A stretch of DNA of 64,000 nucleotides, taken from Methanobrevibacter ruminantium M1 (GTDB taxonomy: Archaea > Methanobacteriota > Methanobacteria > Methanobacteriales > Methanobacteriaceae). Under the pieces are notes generated by a model. The model had not been told where the DNA came from, did no database searches, and worked only from the letters and a program-made list of their open reading frames with translations. Shown in pieces: positions 8,378 to 16,828 of this stretch (position 1 is the first letter of the stretch; each line of letters starts with the position of its first letter). The stretch covers positions 186,001 through 250,000 of the forward strand of contig NC_013790.1 of NCBI RefSeq assembly GCF_000024185.1, given 5' to 3'. The position numbers and the translations under genes are program-made.

Positions 8378-10441
8378 CTATTTAACCTTCACAGTTGTCT
8401 TTGCACTTTTCTTAAGATAAGTGATTTGAACTGAATAGGTTTTTCCCTTTTTAAGCTTTTTAATAACTGCTTTACCGATTTTTACTTTAGCCACTCCATT
8501 GCTATTGGTTTTAGTGGTATAGGTTTTTCCATTGAATTTAAATGTGACCTTTTTATTTTTAAGCTTTTTAGTACCATTTGTAATTGTGGCAGTTAAAGTA
8601 AAGCTCTTAGCAGTCTTTTTAACTGTAACGCTTTTAGTGCTTATTTTCACATAGAAGTATATGCAGTTTGAACAGCTTCCGGAAAATACATCTCTGCCAA
8701 GTGATGCCTTATTGTCTGTAAAATTACATTTGCTTACTTTAAGACGTTTTTTATCAGAGACTGTATGATTAAATTCATATATTGCCCCTCCTTTGCTGGC
8801 AGTGTTTTTTGTAAAGATTGAATCCTTGATTGTTGCTGTATAATATTTCATTTTGGAAACCCAAGTCTTATTTACATAGCTTCCGCTTAATTCATGGCAT
8901 CTGAAATAAACTGCGCCTCCATATTTAGGGGCCTTATTGTTTGTAAACTTGGACTTTGAAATATTTAGGTTTTTATTTGCAAATACTGCGCCTCCATGTT
9001 CGCCAGCCTTATTGGAATTGAATGTACAGCCATTAATCTTTATGTGGGTAAATGCATAGATTGCTCCTCCTCCACGGCCTTTGGCCACATTTGAGCTAAA
9101 GCTGCAATTATTTATGCTGTCCCATCCATAGTTTATGTTTATGTTCAATATATAATCTATAATAAAGTCCATATTTCCATCAATGACCTTATCTTTATAG
9201 ATGTCTTTAAAGATATTTGTGCTATTTCCTATTTTAAATGAAAATACTGCTCCGGCATCTCCTCCTGCAGTGTTGTTTTTAAAATTGGAATTTTTTAAAA
9301 TCATTTCGCCTACAGAATTGATGGCTCCTCCGCAGGTTTTTGCATAGTTGTTTTTGAATGTGCACTTGTTTACTGTCAGATTTCCATAGTTAAATATGGC
9401 TCCTCCATAAAGGTCTGTCTTTCCATTGGCGAATACTATATTGTTTAATGTGACCTTATTGTTTCCAGTCAATCCAAAATGAATGAGAAAGATCCTTGAT
9501 GCGGACAGTCCGTTTATGGTGTGTCCGTTTCCATTGATTGTAATGCTTTTCTTGATTTCAATGCCTCTTGTGCTGAATCCTTCATCATAGCTATAATCCT
9601 TATCTAGGCTTATTGTAGCGCCATTTGGGGCAGAATTGATTTTATACTGCAAAGCGGTAAAAGTTCCATCGTCAATTGGCTCTGATTCTTTTTTAGATGA
9701 ATTTATTATCTTGCTTATTACATCGCTAAGGACATCTTGAAGAGAGCTGTAATTGTTTGATTGAAGATAGCTTTTAATTCCATCCTCGATGGAAGGGTAG
9801 TTGTTTTCCTCTAGATAGTTGTTAATTTCTTTTATTAGGGTGCTGAAATTGTTTTCCTCTAGATAGTTGTTTATTTCTTTTTGTAAGGCCTTATAGCTAT
9901 TTTTCAAGATATACTTGCTTATTTCCTCTTTTATGGCATTGTTATTGCTTTTCTTCAGGTAGTTGTTTATTTCTTCCTTTAGGGCAGTGTAGTTGTCTTT
10001 CTCGAGGTAGCTGTTTATTTCTTTTATTAGGTAGCTAGTGTTAATTTTTATAGGAGCAGCGTTATCTCCGTATTTTGAGCTAAACAAACTACCGTCTGCT
10101 TTTTTATTTAAATCATCATCAGATTCTTGTACTAATAAGCCCTCATCAGATTCTAGATTATTATTATCATTATCAGATTCTTGAACTAGTAAATCTTTAT
10201 CTGACTCTGGATTATTATTATCATTATCAGATTCTTGGACTAGTAAATTTTTATCTGACTCTTCATTTAATTCTTTTAGATTATTATCATCTTCAAGGCT
10301 TAATAAGTCCCCATCTGCCTCTTTGATTAGATTGTCACCATCACTTATGGTTGTATCATTTATATCACTAGCTGCAACACTTGCAATAGTAAATAAACAG
10401 ATAATTAAGCATAAAATGACAAAACTCTTTTTAATTTTCAT
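8378..10441 (-). CDS. Secreted adhesin-like protein with beta-helix and repeat stalk
   Basis: 687 residues. An N-terminal signal peptide (Lys-rich start, hydrophobic core to about residue 22, then AAS) is followed by three 18-residue acidic repeats (residues 61-114), six 16-residue repeats with INNYLEENN-type cores (142-237), then a beta-helix with repeated GGAI/GGAVF and NNxA motifs of the polymorphic-repeat type (about 270-590), and a C-terminal Ig-like domain similar to that ending the adhesin at 1-3147. An SD (GGAG) precedes the ATG. No membrane anchor or sorting motif is seen, so attachment may be through the C-terminal domain. Likely surface attachment; ligand unknown. It stands alone, in opposite orientation to its right-hand neighbour. 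Confidence 0.85.
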   Translation of the reverse strand: MKIKKSFVILCLIICLFTIASVAASDINDTTISDGDNLIKEADGDLLSLEDDNNLKELNEESDKNLLVQESDNDNNNPESDKDLLVQESDNDNNNLESDEGLLVQESDDDLNKKADGSLFSSKYGDNAAPIKINTSYLIKEINSYLEKDNYTALKEEINNYLKKSNNNAIKEEISKYILKNSYKALQKEINNYLEENNFSTLIKEINNYLEENNYPSIEDGIKSYLQSNNYSSLQDVLSDVISKIINSSKKESEPIDDGTFTALQYKINSAPNGATISLDKDYSYDEGFSTRGIEIKKSITINGNGHTINGLSASRIFLIHFGLTGNNKVTLNNIVFANGKTDLYGGAIFNYGNLTVNKCTFKNNYAKTCGGAINSVGEMILKNSNFKNNTAGGDAGAVFSFKIGNSTNIFKDIYKDKVIDGNMDFIIDYILNININYGWDSINNCSFSSNVAKGRGGGAIYAFTHIKINGCTFNSNKAGEHGGAVFANKNLNISKSKFTNNKAPKYGGAVYFRCHELSGSYVNKTWVSKMKYYTATIKDSIFTKNTASKGGAIYEFNHTVSDKKRLKVSKCNFTDNKASLGRDVFSGSCSNCIYFYVKISTKSVTVKKTAKSFTLTATITNGTKKLKNKKVTFKFNGKTYTTKTNSNGVAKVKIGKAVIKKLKKGKTYSVQITYLKKSAKTTVKVK
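9731..10018 (-). repeat. Six 48-bp repeats coding 16-residue units
   Basis: Residues 142-237 of the adhesin fall into six units of exactly 16 residues, each beginning I-x-x-Y and containing a Leu/Ile near position 13. The regular hydrophobic spacing suggests a helical stalk or solenoid. Confidence 0.75.
10100..10261 (-). repeat. Three 54-bp repeats coding acidic 18-residue units
   Basis: Residues 61-114 consist of three units of 18 residues carrying ESD, LLVQESD and an Asn/Asp run. The units are nearly identical at DNA level for the first two. Confidence 0.8.
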
Positions 10442-10708
10442 GTTTTCTCCTTTTAAGCCATGAATTTTTTTATTTAAATCATGACTCCATTTCCAAATTT
10501 AAATTTTATTAATATTATATATTTTTATCTACGACTTATAAATTATTAGTATTCTTATATATTAAACAAGTAGTTAATTAAATTTTCTTTATTTTTCCAC
10601 TTTTTTAAAAATTCATCATATTTTTGTATTAATGAACATTTTTTCATAAGTTAAAAATCAAAATCCATATTAATAAGATTTATTAAATTATTATTATGGA
10701 GGTTTTAC

Positions 10709-11092
10709 ATGAGTTTAAAAAGTAAAGCAAAAAAGATCGGTAAAGCAGTAATTTTCGTAAAATTGTTTGAAGATTTAATGGCAAATAAGGACAAAAGGGA
10801 AGAAGACATTGCTAAATTAAGAATACACATTGAAGAATGGAAAGCTGAAGCTCCAGATGATTTAAATGCTATTTTAGCAGCTATATTAATGAAAGCTCCA
10901 GATTCTTCACCAGATGAAATCAAAGCAGAATTCGAACAAGCTAAAGCCGAATATCATGCTGAAGATGAAGATATTCTCCCATGGTTTGAAAGCCAAATAG
11001 AAAACATTACAAAAGAGGGAGAAGAAGCTGAAGAAGAGGCTGAAGAAGAAGCAGTCGAAGTGGAAGTTACTGAAGAAGAGCCTGAAGAATAA
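10709..11092 (+). CDS. Small acidic protein of unknown function
   Basis: 127 residues. The first ~20 are basic and hydrophobic (a Lys-rich start then AVIFVKLFEDLM), the middle is predicted helical, and the last 30 are almost all Glu, Ala and Val. No signal peptide cleavage site and no recognised family. A strong GGAGG site lies 7-8 nt before the ATG, so translation is well supported. It stands between an oppositely oriented adhesin and a small secreted protein. The acidic tail could bind cations or a basic partner; that is a guess. Confidence 0.75.
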   Translation: MSLKSKAKKIGKAVIFVKLFEDLMANKDKREEDIAKLRIHIEEWKAEAPDDLNAILAAILMKAPDSSPDEIKAEFEQAKAEYHAEDEDILPWFESQIENITKEGEEAEEEAEEEAVEVEVTEEEPEE

Positions 11093-11289
11093 TTTTAAAT
11101 TATCTTTTTAAACTCTTTCTTTTTCTTATTTTTCTATTATTTTATTTTTCTATAATTTTATTTTCCTATTTTCCTATCTTTCTATTTTTCTTTTTTTAAT
11201 TAATTAATTTATATCTTTACTCTATTTTTTCAATTCTCTTTTTATTATTCTTATTTTTCCATTTAATGATGCAAGTAAGCGTTTACATT

Positions 11290-11306
11290 CGAAAAGCTTT
11301 ATATAA
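11290..11306 (+). promoter_or_regulatory. TATA box and BRE-like site for the 11361 gene
   Basis: CGAAAAG followed by TTTATATAA (11298-11306), about 55 nt upstream of the ATG at 11361. Its form matches archaeal promoters. Confidence 0.55.
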
Positions 11307-11360
11307 ATTCTTATTCAAATATTATTTGTAGAAAAGAAAAAAATTAAAAAGGACGATACT

Positions 11361-11597
11361 ATGGATAATAAATTTATAATATTGCTTTGCTTAGTGACTG
11401 TTTCAGTTTTTATAAGTGCTTCATTTGCTTTTGGCAATGTTCTAAGCAATGCAGATAACGGATCTGTGCAAACTTACAATAGTCATAAGGATATTTCCTC
11501 TCCAAATATGGATTATAAGCATCCTGGTGAACTTATTTATGGGGGCTGTGGTGGAAATCAAAATATTCAAACCGATGGGCATATTTGCGAGAAATAA
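11361..11597 (+). CDS. Small secreted protein, unknown
   Basis: 78 residues with a clear signal peptide: a short charged start, a hydrophobic core (about residues 5-24, ending ASFAFG), then a short polar mature part of about 54 residues containing a Gly-Gly-Cys-Gly-Gly segment and a second Cys near the C-terminus. A TATA box and AAGGACG ribosome site precede it. No family recognised. The two cysteines could form a disulfide after export; that is inference. It starts a run of small secreted or membrane genes. Confidence 0.65.
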   Translation: MDNKFIILLCLVTVSVFISASFAFGNVLSNADNGSVQTYNSHKDISSPNMDYKHPGELIYGGCGGNQNIQTDGHICEK

Positions 11598-11667
11598 AGT
11601 TATCCGAGACGGCCTTATTTAAAAAAATCTCACATTAATGTTTTAAGATATAATATCTCTCCAAATG

Positions 11668-11688
11668 GCAGCGCTTATCCGGTGCTGC
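11668..11688 (+). ncRNA. GC-rich hairpin in an AT-rich spacer (candidate structured RNA)
   Basis: GCAGCGC, loop TTATCCG, GTGCTGC: a 7-bp stem with one G-T pair, in a spacer otherwise nearly devoid of G and C. It may belong to the 3' UTR of the 11361 gene or to a small RNA ending at the terminator at 11719. Confidence 0.3.
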
Positions 11689-11718
11689 TAATTCTTAAAA
11701 AAAATAACTTAATTTATT

Positions 11719-11760
11719 CAAATGGTGGAAAATTGATTTTCCTCCATTTCATTCTTTTTT
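11719..11760 (+). terminator. Intrinsic-type terminator hairpin
   Basis: AAATGG, T, GGAAAA, loop TTGA, TTTTCC, T, CCATTT (11719-11748) followed by a run of Ts at 11754-11760. Twelve pairs around a single T-T mismatch. Confidence 0.6.
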
Positions 11761-11941
11761 TCTTAAATTCTTATTTGTATTTTCCTAACTAGTAATCGGC
11801 TTCACTAATTTTCATTAAATGTTCTTTTTAGATGTTTAAATCATTTTTAACAATTTTATTTAAAAAATGAGCCAATAAGGATTTTATGTTTTAAGTTGTT
11901 TGCAAGGAAAATTATTAAAAAAAGCTGTAGGGGTGGTTGGC
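11761..11941. other. Spacer before microprotein genes
   Basis: AT-rich, no gene seen. A promoter for the 27-residue ORF should lie here, but no clear TATA box is visible. Confidence 0.4.
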
Positions 11942-12025
11942 ATGGAAGACATGATAAGTGTTATCAATTTGCTCTTGCAAATGATTAACGTAACTTTTGT
12001 TATGTTGATGTATTTCAAGAGCTAA
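11942..12025 (+). CDS. Putative 27-residue membrane microprotein
   Basis: ATG at 11942, TAA at 12023-12025. The peptide begins MEDMISVIN and is hydrophobic to MLMYFKS, enough for one membrane helix. An AGGGGTGG ribosome-site-like sequence lies about 5-10 nt upstream and a strong hairpin begins 1 nt after the stop. The combination of SD, hydrophobic frame and immediate hairpin supports a real gene, but it is too short to be sure. Confidence 0.45.
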   Translation: MEDMISVINLLLQMINVTFVMLMYFKS

Positions 12026-12026
12026 G

Positions 12027-12053
12027 TAGGGAGGGATAGTTTATCCCTTCCTA
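12027..12053 (+). terminator. 12-bp hairpin after the 27-residue ORF
   Basis: TAGGGAGGGATA, loop GTT, TATCCCTTCCTA with one G-T pair. No long T-run follows, so it may be a terminator or a 3'-end stabilising structure. Confidence 0.5.
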
Positions 12054-12109
12054 AATTGGTAATATTATTTTGTCTTTCATATATATAAATAGTTTTTTGG
12101 AGGTAAATC

Positions 12110-12274
12110 ATGAATTTGATATCAGTCATTATATATCTCATAATTCTTATTTTTGGAGTATGGGTGCTTTATAGGGGCTATAAAAAAGGAATGGAGTTTG
12201 GAAAGTTCCAGTATGCATTTATTGTTTGCTTAAGTGCCCTGTTTATTTGCTTGCTTTATAGCCTATTTAATTAA
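12110..12274 (+). CDS. Putative 54-residue two-helix membrane protein
   Basis: ATG at 12110, TAA at 12272-12274, with a strong GGAGG site 6-7 nt upstream. The protein has two hydrophobic helices (about residues 3-21 and 36-52) joined by a basic loop (YRGYKKGMEFGKF), so it should be a hairpin membrane protein with the charged loop inside the cell. No family recognised. It lies 85 nt past the 27-residue ORF, in the same direction. Confidence 0.65.
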   Translation: MNLISVIIYLIILIFGVWVLYRGYKKGMEFGKFQYAFIVCLSALFICLLYSLFN

Positions 12275-12438
12275 ATTTTAATTTCCTTTTTTTCTTTTTT
12301 TTAAGACCAAACTCTTTTAGCTTTTATTTTCAATAATTGATTAACTCTTTTAACATTAAATATAAATTCTAATTTTATTAAACTATTATATGTGAAACCA
12401 CTCATAATTTTATAAAAAAATAGATATTGTGATGTTTT

Positions 12439-13185
12439 ATGGGCCCTGAAGATACAATATATGAAAGCCAATCCCTTGAAGATACAATATACAAAAGAAA
12501 ATCAGTACGCTCTTATGAGGATGCTCCATTGGATAACGAGACAATAAATGAAATAAGAGATTTTATAGAAAATGCAAATCCTCTCAATCCTAATATAGAA
12601 TGGAGCTATGAGATTCTTCCTAAAGAAAAAATAAGCACAATGATGAGATGGAAGGCTCCACATTATATTGCCATCTTTTCAGAGGATAAGGAAAACTATT
12701 ATCAAAATATAGGATTCATATTCCAACAGGTGGACTTGTTTCTACAAAGCAAGGGGATAGGCAGCTGCTGGATAGGAATGGGAAGTCCAAAGGATTATAA
12801 GAATCCACATGGTCATAAGTTTATCATTTTGATTTCATTTGGAATGAGCGAAAGAATCTACAGAGAAATGAATCAGTTTAAAAGAAAGGATATTGATGCA
12901 ATATCCGATAATAAGGATGAAAGACTGATTCCGGCACAGTTTGCCCCATCTTCCATGAATACCCAGCCATGGTACTTCACTCATAATGATGACGGTAGCT
13001 TCGACTTATACAGGGTAAAAAGGGGAGTCCTTAGAAACAGGTTTATGGGAAGATGGAATAAGATTGACACTGGAATAGCCCTTGCACATCTTTATGTGGC
13101 AAATAGGGACAACTTTAGCTTCTATATGAAGGACAATCCTAAAGAATTGAAAGGCCATATATATGATGGAAGTTTTGAAATTTAG
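12439..13185 (+). CDS. Nitroreductase-family protein (TM1586-like)
   Basis: 248 residues. The N-terminal RKSVRSYEDAPL motif is the FMN-phosphate-binding start of nitroreductases; a second half contains QFAPSSMNTQPWYF, also typical of the family. The arrangement in two halves within one chain resembles the TM1586-type putative nitroreductases. The predicted role is an FMN-dependent oxidoreductase; the substrate is unknown. A GTGATG site precedes the ATG. A single gene, converging on the methyltransferase gene at 13420. Confidence 0.75.
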   Translation: MGPEDTIYESQSLEDTIYKRKSVRSYEDAPLDNETINEIRDFIENANPLNPNIEWSYEILPKEKISTMMRWKAPHYIAIFSEDKENYYQNIGFIFQQVDLFLQSKGIGSCWIGMGSPKDYKNPHGHKFIILISFGMSERIYREMNQFKRKDIDAISDNKDERLIPAQFAPSSMNTQPWYFTHNDDGSFDLYRVKRGVLRNRFMGRWNKIDTGIALAHLYVANRDNFSFYMKDNPKELKGHIYDGSFEI

Positions 13186-13218
13186 GTTCTTTAGCTTATT
13201 TTTTGTTTATTTTAGTTG

Positions 13219-13390
13219 AACTTATAAGTTCACTTTTTTTAAATTTTTGCACTTTTGTAACTTGTAAGTTCATTTTTTATTAAATTCAGTATTTTTGTAA
13301 CTTATAAGTTCACTTTTTTTAAATTTTTGCACTTTTGTAACTTGTAAGTTCATTTTTTATTAAAATTAGTATTTTTGTAACTTATAAGTT
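13219..13390. repeat. Five 12-bp palindromes at exact 40-bp spacing
   Basis: AACTTATAAGTT at 13219, 13299 and 13379 alternates with AACTTGTAAGTT at 13259 and 13339. Between them are 28-bp T-rich spacers of two alternating types; the first and third spacers are identical and the second and fourth differ at two positions. The result is an 80-bp tandem repeat with an internal 40-bp period. It lies between convergent genes. Confidence 0.9.
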
Positions 13391-13419
13391 CACATCAAAA
13401 AGGCTTTTTTTTTAAAAAA

Positions 13420-14091
13420 CTACCACAAATATGGTATTAATCTATATTTTACCCTTTTTTCATACTCCACATATCCATCAAGCTCTTCTTCTAAAAGCTT
13501 TTCTTCGTTTTTTATTCTAAAGATTATGATTATTGGATAAATCAGCATGACTATAAATGAAAATATGCTATCCAATACCAATGGCATTGATAGAAACAGG
13601 AATATTGTGGAAGTGTACATAGGATGACGCACAATGCCATAGAGTCCTGTGTCAACCACATTTTGACCCTCATTCACTTCTACTGTTCGAGAGAGGTATT
13701 CATTCTCCCTAAGAACCTCTGCATACATGATATATGCAAGGAGAAATATGACTGAAGCAATGATTATAATCAAGCTATTGAGCTTAAACCATCCGAATCT
13801 AAAGTTTAGCCCTGCAAGAATAAAAGCAAGAAGAAAGATGATTGCGCTAATTAAGATCACTATTTTTTGCTCTTCTTCCTCTTCATCAGCATTCAATCGT
13901 CTTCTTAGAAGCTCTGGACTTTTGATAAACATGATGATTCCAGCAAAAAACATTGGGATGAAGAGTAATGCTATAAATAGCCATCCGTTCGGGTAGTTGA
14001 GAGTTCCAGCGGGAATAAAAAGAAGTGCGCATATTATAATTAGGCCAATGAAAAATTTGCTAAATGCCTGTAAAAATAGTTTATTGTCCAT
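13420..14091 (-). CDS. Isoprenylcysteine/phospholipid methyltransferase-like membrane protein
   Basis: 223 residues from the start chosen at 14091, which has a GGTGATAGG ribosome site; an ATG 13 codons upstream (14130) lacks one. Four to five hydrophobic helices are visible. The C-terminal half has the family signature GLYGIVRHPMYTS and a terminal E-x-x-L...Y-x-x-Y-x-x-RV-x-YRLIPYLW pattern, as in ICMT/PEMT-type SAM-dependent methyltransferases. The substrate in archaea is unknown; lipid or prenyl-group methylation is plausible. Single gene. Confidence 0.8.
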   Translation of the reverse strand: MDNKLFLQAFSKFFIGLIIICALLFIPAGTLNYPNGWLFIALLFIPMFFAGIIMFIKSPELLRRRLNADEEEEEQKIVILISAIIFLLAFILAGLNFRFGWFKLNSLIIIIASVIFLLAYIMYAEVLRENEYLSRTVEVNEGQNVVDTGLYGIVRHPMYTSTIFLFLSMPLVLDSIFSFIVMLIYPIIIIFRIKNEEKLLEEELDGYVEYEKRVKYRLIPYLW

Positions 14092-14338
14092 CCTATCACC
14101 AACTATAATAATCTTTAATTTTTTTAACATAAATCTTTTGACTTTTTGACTAAATTTAATTTCTTAGATAGTCTTTCGGTAAAATAAGTTAAATTTTTTA
14201 AAACTATCTTTTGTTTTTGGAATAAATTAAATATTTTCAAAATAAATATATTAATCATTGATTAAATGATTGATTTAATGATTGATTAACTGATTGATAG
14301 ATAATTGATTTAAGATAAAATGATTATAACTGATTCAT

Positions 14339-15328
14339 ATGAAGTGGAAGATTGGAGATGTAGAAATAGACAATCAAGTGGTTCTAGCCCCTATGGCCGG
14401 AGTATGTGACTCTGCATTTAGAACCATAGTCAAATCTATGGGTTGCGGGCTTATAGAAACCGAAATGGTTTCAGATAAGGCAGTCATGTATGGCAATTGG
14501 AAAACTAAGGAAATGTTATATATGACAGACTATGAGCGCCCTATCTCTCAGCAGATTGTCGGATCTGATATTGAATCTCTCACTTTTGCTTCCAAATACA
14601 TCCAAGACAATACAAATGTTGATATCATAGATATCAATATGGGATGTCCTGTAACTAAGGTGACAAATAGGGGCAAGGCTGGAAGCGCATTGCTAAAATC
14701 TCCGGATAAAATAAAATCTATTGTAGAATCTATTGTAGACTCTGTAGACATTCCTGTTACTGCAAAGATTAGAAGTGGATGGGATAAAAGCTGCATAAAT
14801 GCAGTTGAAATAGCAAAGATTATTGAAGATGCAGGTGCATCAGCCATTACTGTTCATCCTAGAACAAAGGACCAGGCTTATTCTGGAAAGGCAGATTGGT
14901 CTATAATTAAAAAGGTTAAGCAAAGCGTTAATATTCCGGTTATTGGAAATGGAGATGTAAGAACTTGTTTTGATGCAAAAAGAATGTTGGATGAAACTGA
15001 TTGCGATGCAGTGATGATTGGAAGGGCTGCACTAGGCAATCCTTGGCTTATTAGAGATTGTGTAAATTATCTGGATAATGGGGACTTGCCTATGGAAGTT
15101 ACAATAGAAGAGAGAATGGATATGTTAAAAAGACATGTGAATCTATTGCTTGAAAATAAGGGAGAAGAGTTTGCCATTCCTAAGATGAGAACACATGCTG
15201 CCTATTATGTTAAAAAATTACCTCGCACTATTGAGCTAAAGCAGATGATATTTAAGATGAATACAAAAGAGGATCTTTTTAATCTATTGGATGATTATGT
15301 GGATTCATTAGATGAATTAAAAAGGTAA
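14339..15328 (+). CDS. dus: tRNA-dihydrouridine synthase
   Basis: 329 residues of the Dus family, an FMN-dependent TIM barrel reducing uridine to dihydrouridine in tRNA. Motifs: LAPMAGVCDSAFR at the N-terminus, NMGCPVTKVTNRGKAGSAL with the catalytic Cys, VTAKIRSGWD, ITVHPRTKDQAY and PVIGNGDV for phosphate binding; the C-terminus is the small helical tRNA-binding domain. The start at 14339 keeps the typical Dus N-terminus, though no strong ribosome site is seen. The spacer before it holds repeated TGATTGAT units. Confidence 0.9.
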   Translation: MKWKIGDVEIDNQVVLAPMAGVCDSAFRTIVKSMGCGLIETEMVSDKAVMYGNWKTKEMLYMTDYERPISQQIVGSDIESLTFASKYIQDNTNVDIIDINMGCPVTKVTNRGKAGSALLKSPDKIKSIVESIVDSVDIPVTAKIRSGWDKSCINAVEIAKIIEDAGASAITVHPRTKDQAYSGKADWSIIKKVKQSVNIPVIGNGDVRTCFDAKRMLDETDCDAVMIGRAALGNPWLIRDCVNYLDNGDLPMEVTIEERMDMLKRHVNLLLENKGEEFAIPKMRTHAAYYVKKLPRTIELKQMIFKMNTKEDLFNLLDDYVDSLDELKR

Positions 15329-15453
15329 TTGTCTATTGTATAGTTTATGTTTATTCTTTAGAGGGGTAAAAAATTAGGTTTTATTCTATTGTATATTTAT
15401 TTTATTCAATAGACAAATTAGAGTTTGGAAAACTTATTTATTTTATACAATAG
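15329..15453. repeat. Interleaved inverted repeats with CTATTG core
   Basis: TTGTCTATTG (15329) pairs with CAATAGACAA (15407); CTATTGTATA (15386) pairs with TATACAATAG (15444). The order A-B-A'-B' is interleaved, and A itself continues as CTATTGTATA so it could also pair with B'. It lies between convergent genes. Confidence 0.7.
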
Positions 15454-15645
15454 GAAAAATTTTAAGTTTTTATACTTTTAATTTTTTTTATGCAAGAAAA
15501 ATTTGGAAAATTATAAAAAAAAGTTCTAGTTTTTAACAAAAAAGTAAAAGTTTAGTCTTTAAAAGACAATAAAAAAAGTTTAATGTTTTTGAAATTAATC
15601 AAAACATTATTTTATCTAGTAATATAGTTTATAGCTTATTTTTAT

Positions 15646-16584
15646 TTAATAATAAACCTTAACAGCCTCATCAACATCATCATAAAGGCCAAGTGCTGCA
15701 AGTGCCCCTACTTTGCCTTGTTCTCCTGTAACTGCAAGAAGTGGAATGTTAAGTTCTTCTGCTAGCTTTTCAGCTGTTTCAACATCCATCATGCCGGTTT
15801 TTGTAGCCATAGCATATTCCCTAAGCTTAGGTGGGATTCCAATTCCTTCAAGGATGGCTATTGCAGTCTTATCAGACAATGTGTCGTGCTTGAGTATTTC
15901 AATAAGCCTGTTTATTAGATTTTCTTTTTCTTCTTTGAGTACAGCAAATGTAAGCGCTATAGAAACACAGTTTTGAGTCTTATGAGGATTATGAGGGAAT
16001 AATTGAACGATAATATGGTCAAGGTATTCATAGCCTTCTTCCTTTAATTGAAGACCAATATTATGTGCCATAGTCCAGGTTGCACCTGCATCCTTAACGT
16101 CTGTATCGTCTATTCCGATTACAAGCTTTTCGTATTTAGGAGTTACTACTGTGGCTTTTCCTTCCTTGCTTCCTCCTCCGACTTCAAGAAGCTCTATGTA
16201 TTTGACACCTTCTCCCATGCCTCTGCACATTCCAGCACCTACTCCAGCGCCAGCTAGACCTCCGTGGGTGACTTTGACTTCATTCTTTTCTTCGTCAATT
16301 GCAACCTCTTCAATTCCAGCAGCATTTATGCTTGCCTTAAGGTCTAATGGCTTTTTGCCTACCTTACAAAGATAGGTGTGCTTGTTTCCATCCCTTTTAG
16401 CATCTATGATAAGTTCGCTGCTGTGTTGGTATTGGTATAACAGCCAGTTTGAACCGCTAGGGCATGGATGGTATTCTATAAGTTCTACTTTATCTCCATC
16501 AGCCATGGTTATGACTTTTTCATATGGAGCAATCCATGGGTCATTAAATTTCTCTTTTAACTCTTCAGGTTTTAAAATTTCCAT
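15646..16584 (-). CDS. Methanogenesis marker protein 11
   Basis: 312 residues. The C-terminal half contains VIGIDDTDVKDAGATW, the GIDDTD signature shared with TiaS-like proteins, and TQNCVSIALTFAV; the N-terminal half has EYHPCPSGSNWLLYQYQHSSE and a Gly-rich AGAGVGAGMCRGMGEG stretch. This matches methanogenesis marker protein 11, conserved in methanogens but biochemically uncharacterised. A GTGAT site lies just before the ATG. It stands alone; ribH follows on the same strand, further upstream. Confidence 0.85.
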   Translation of the reverse strand: MEILKPEELKEKFNDPWIAPYEKVITMADGDKVELIEYHPCPSGSNWLLYQYQHSSELIIDAKRDGNKHTYLCKVGKKPLDLKASINAAGIEEVAIDEEKNEVKVTHGGLAGAGVGAGMCRGMGEGVKYIELLEVGGGSKEGKATVVTPKYEKLVIGIDDTDVKDAGATWTMAHNIGLQLKEEGYEYLDHIIVQLFPHNPHKTQNCVSIALTFAVLKEEKENLINRLIEILKHDTLSDKTAIAILEGIGIPPKLREYAMATKTGMMDVETAEKLAEELNIPLLAVTGEQGKVGALAALGLYDDVDEAVKVYY

Positions 16585-16828
16585 ATTATCACTTAAACCT
16601 TTAAAAAAAGTTTTTAAAAAGGATAATTCTTGTAAAAATTAATATAATGTCTTTTAAGATAATAATTAGTTCTTAATGTAATGTCTTAAGATATATTTTG
16701 ATTAAATTAATTCTTATTATAATTTTTATGAAAAAAAGTATTAAAAGAATTCAAATGAATTCTTTTTTTTAATTTATTATCTTTTAGACTATTTTTTAAT
16801 TTATCTATCTGATTTAGATTAGATTAAA

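Noticed and set aside
13219-13390. CRISPR-like regular array
   Set aside because: Repeats are only 12 bp, and spacers are repeated rather than unique; no cas gene in the window.
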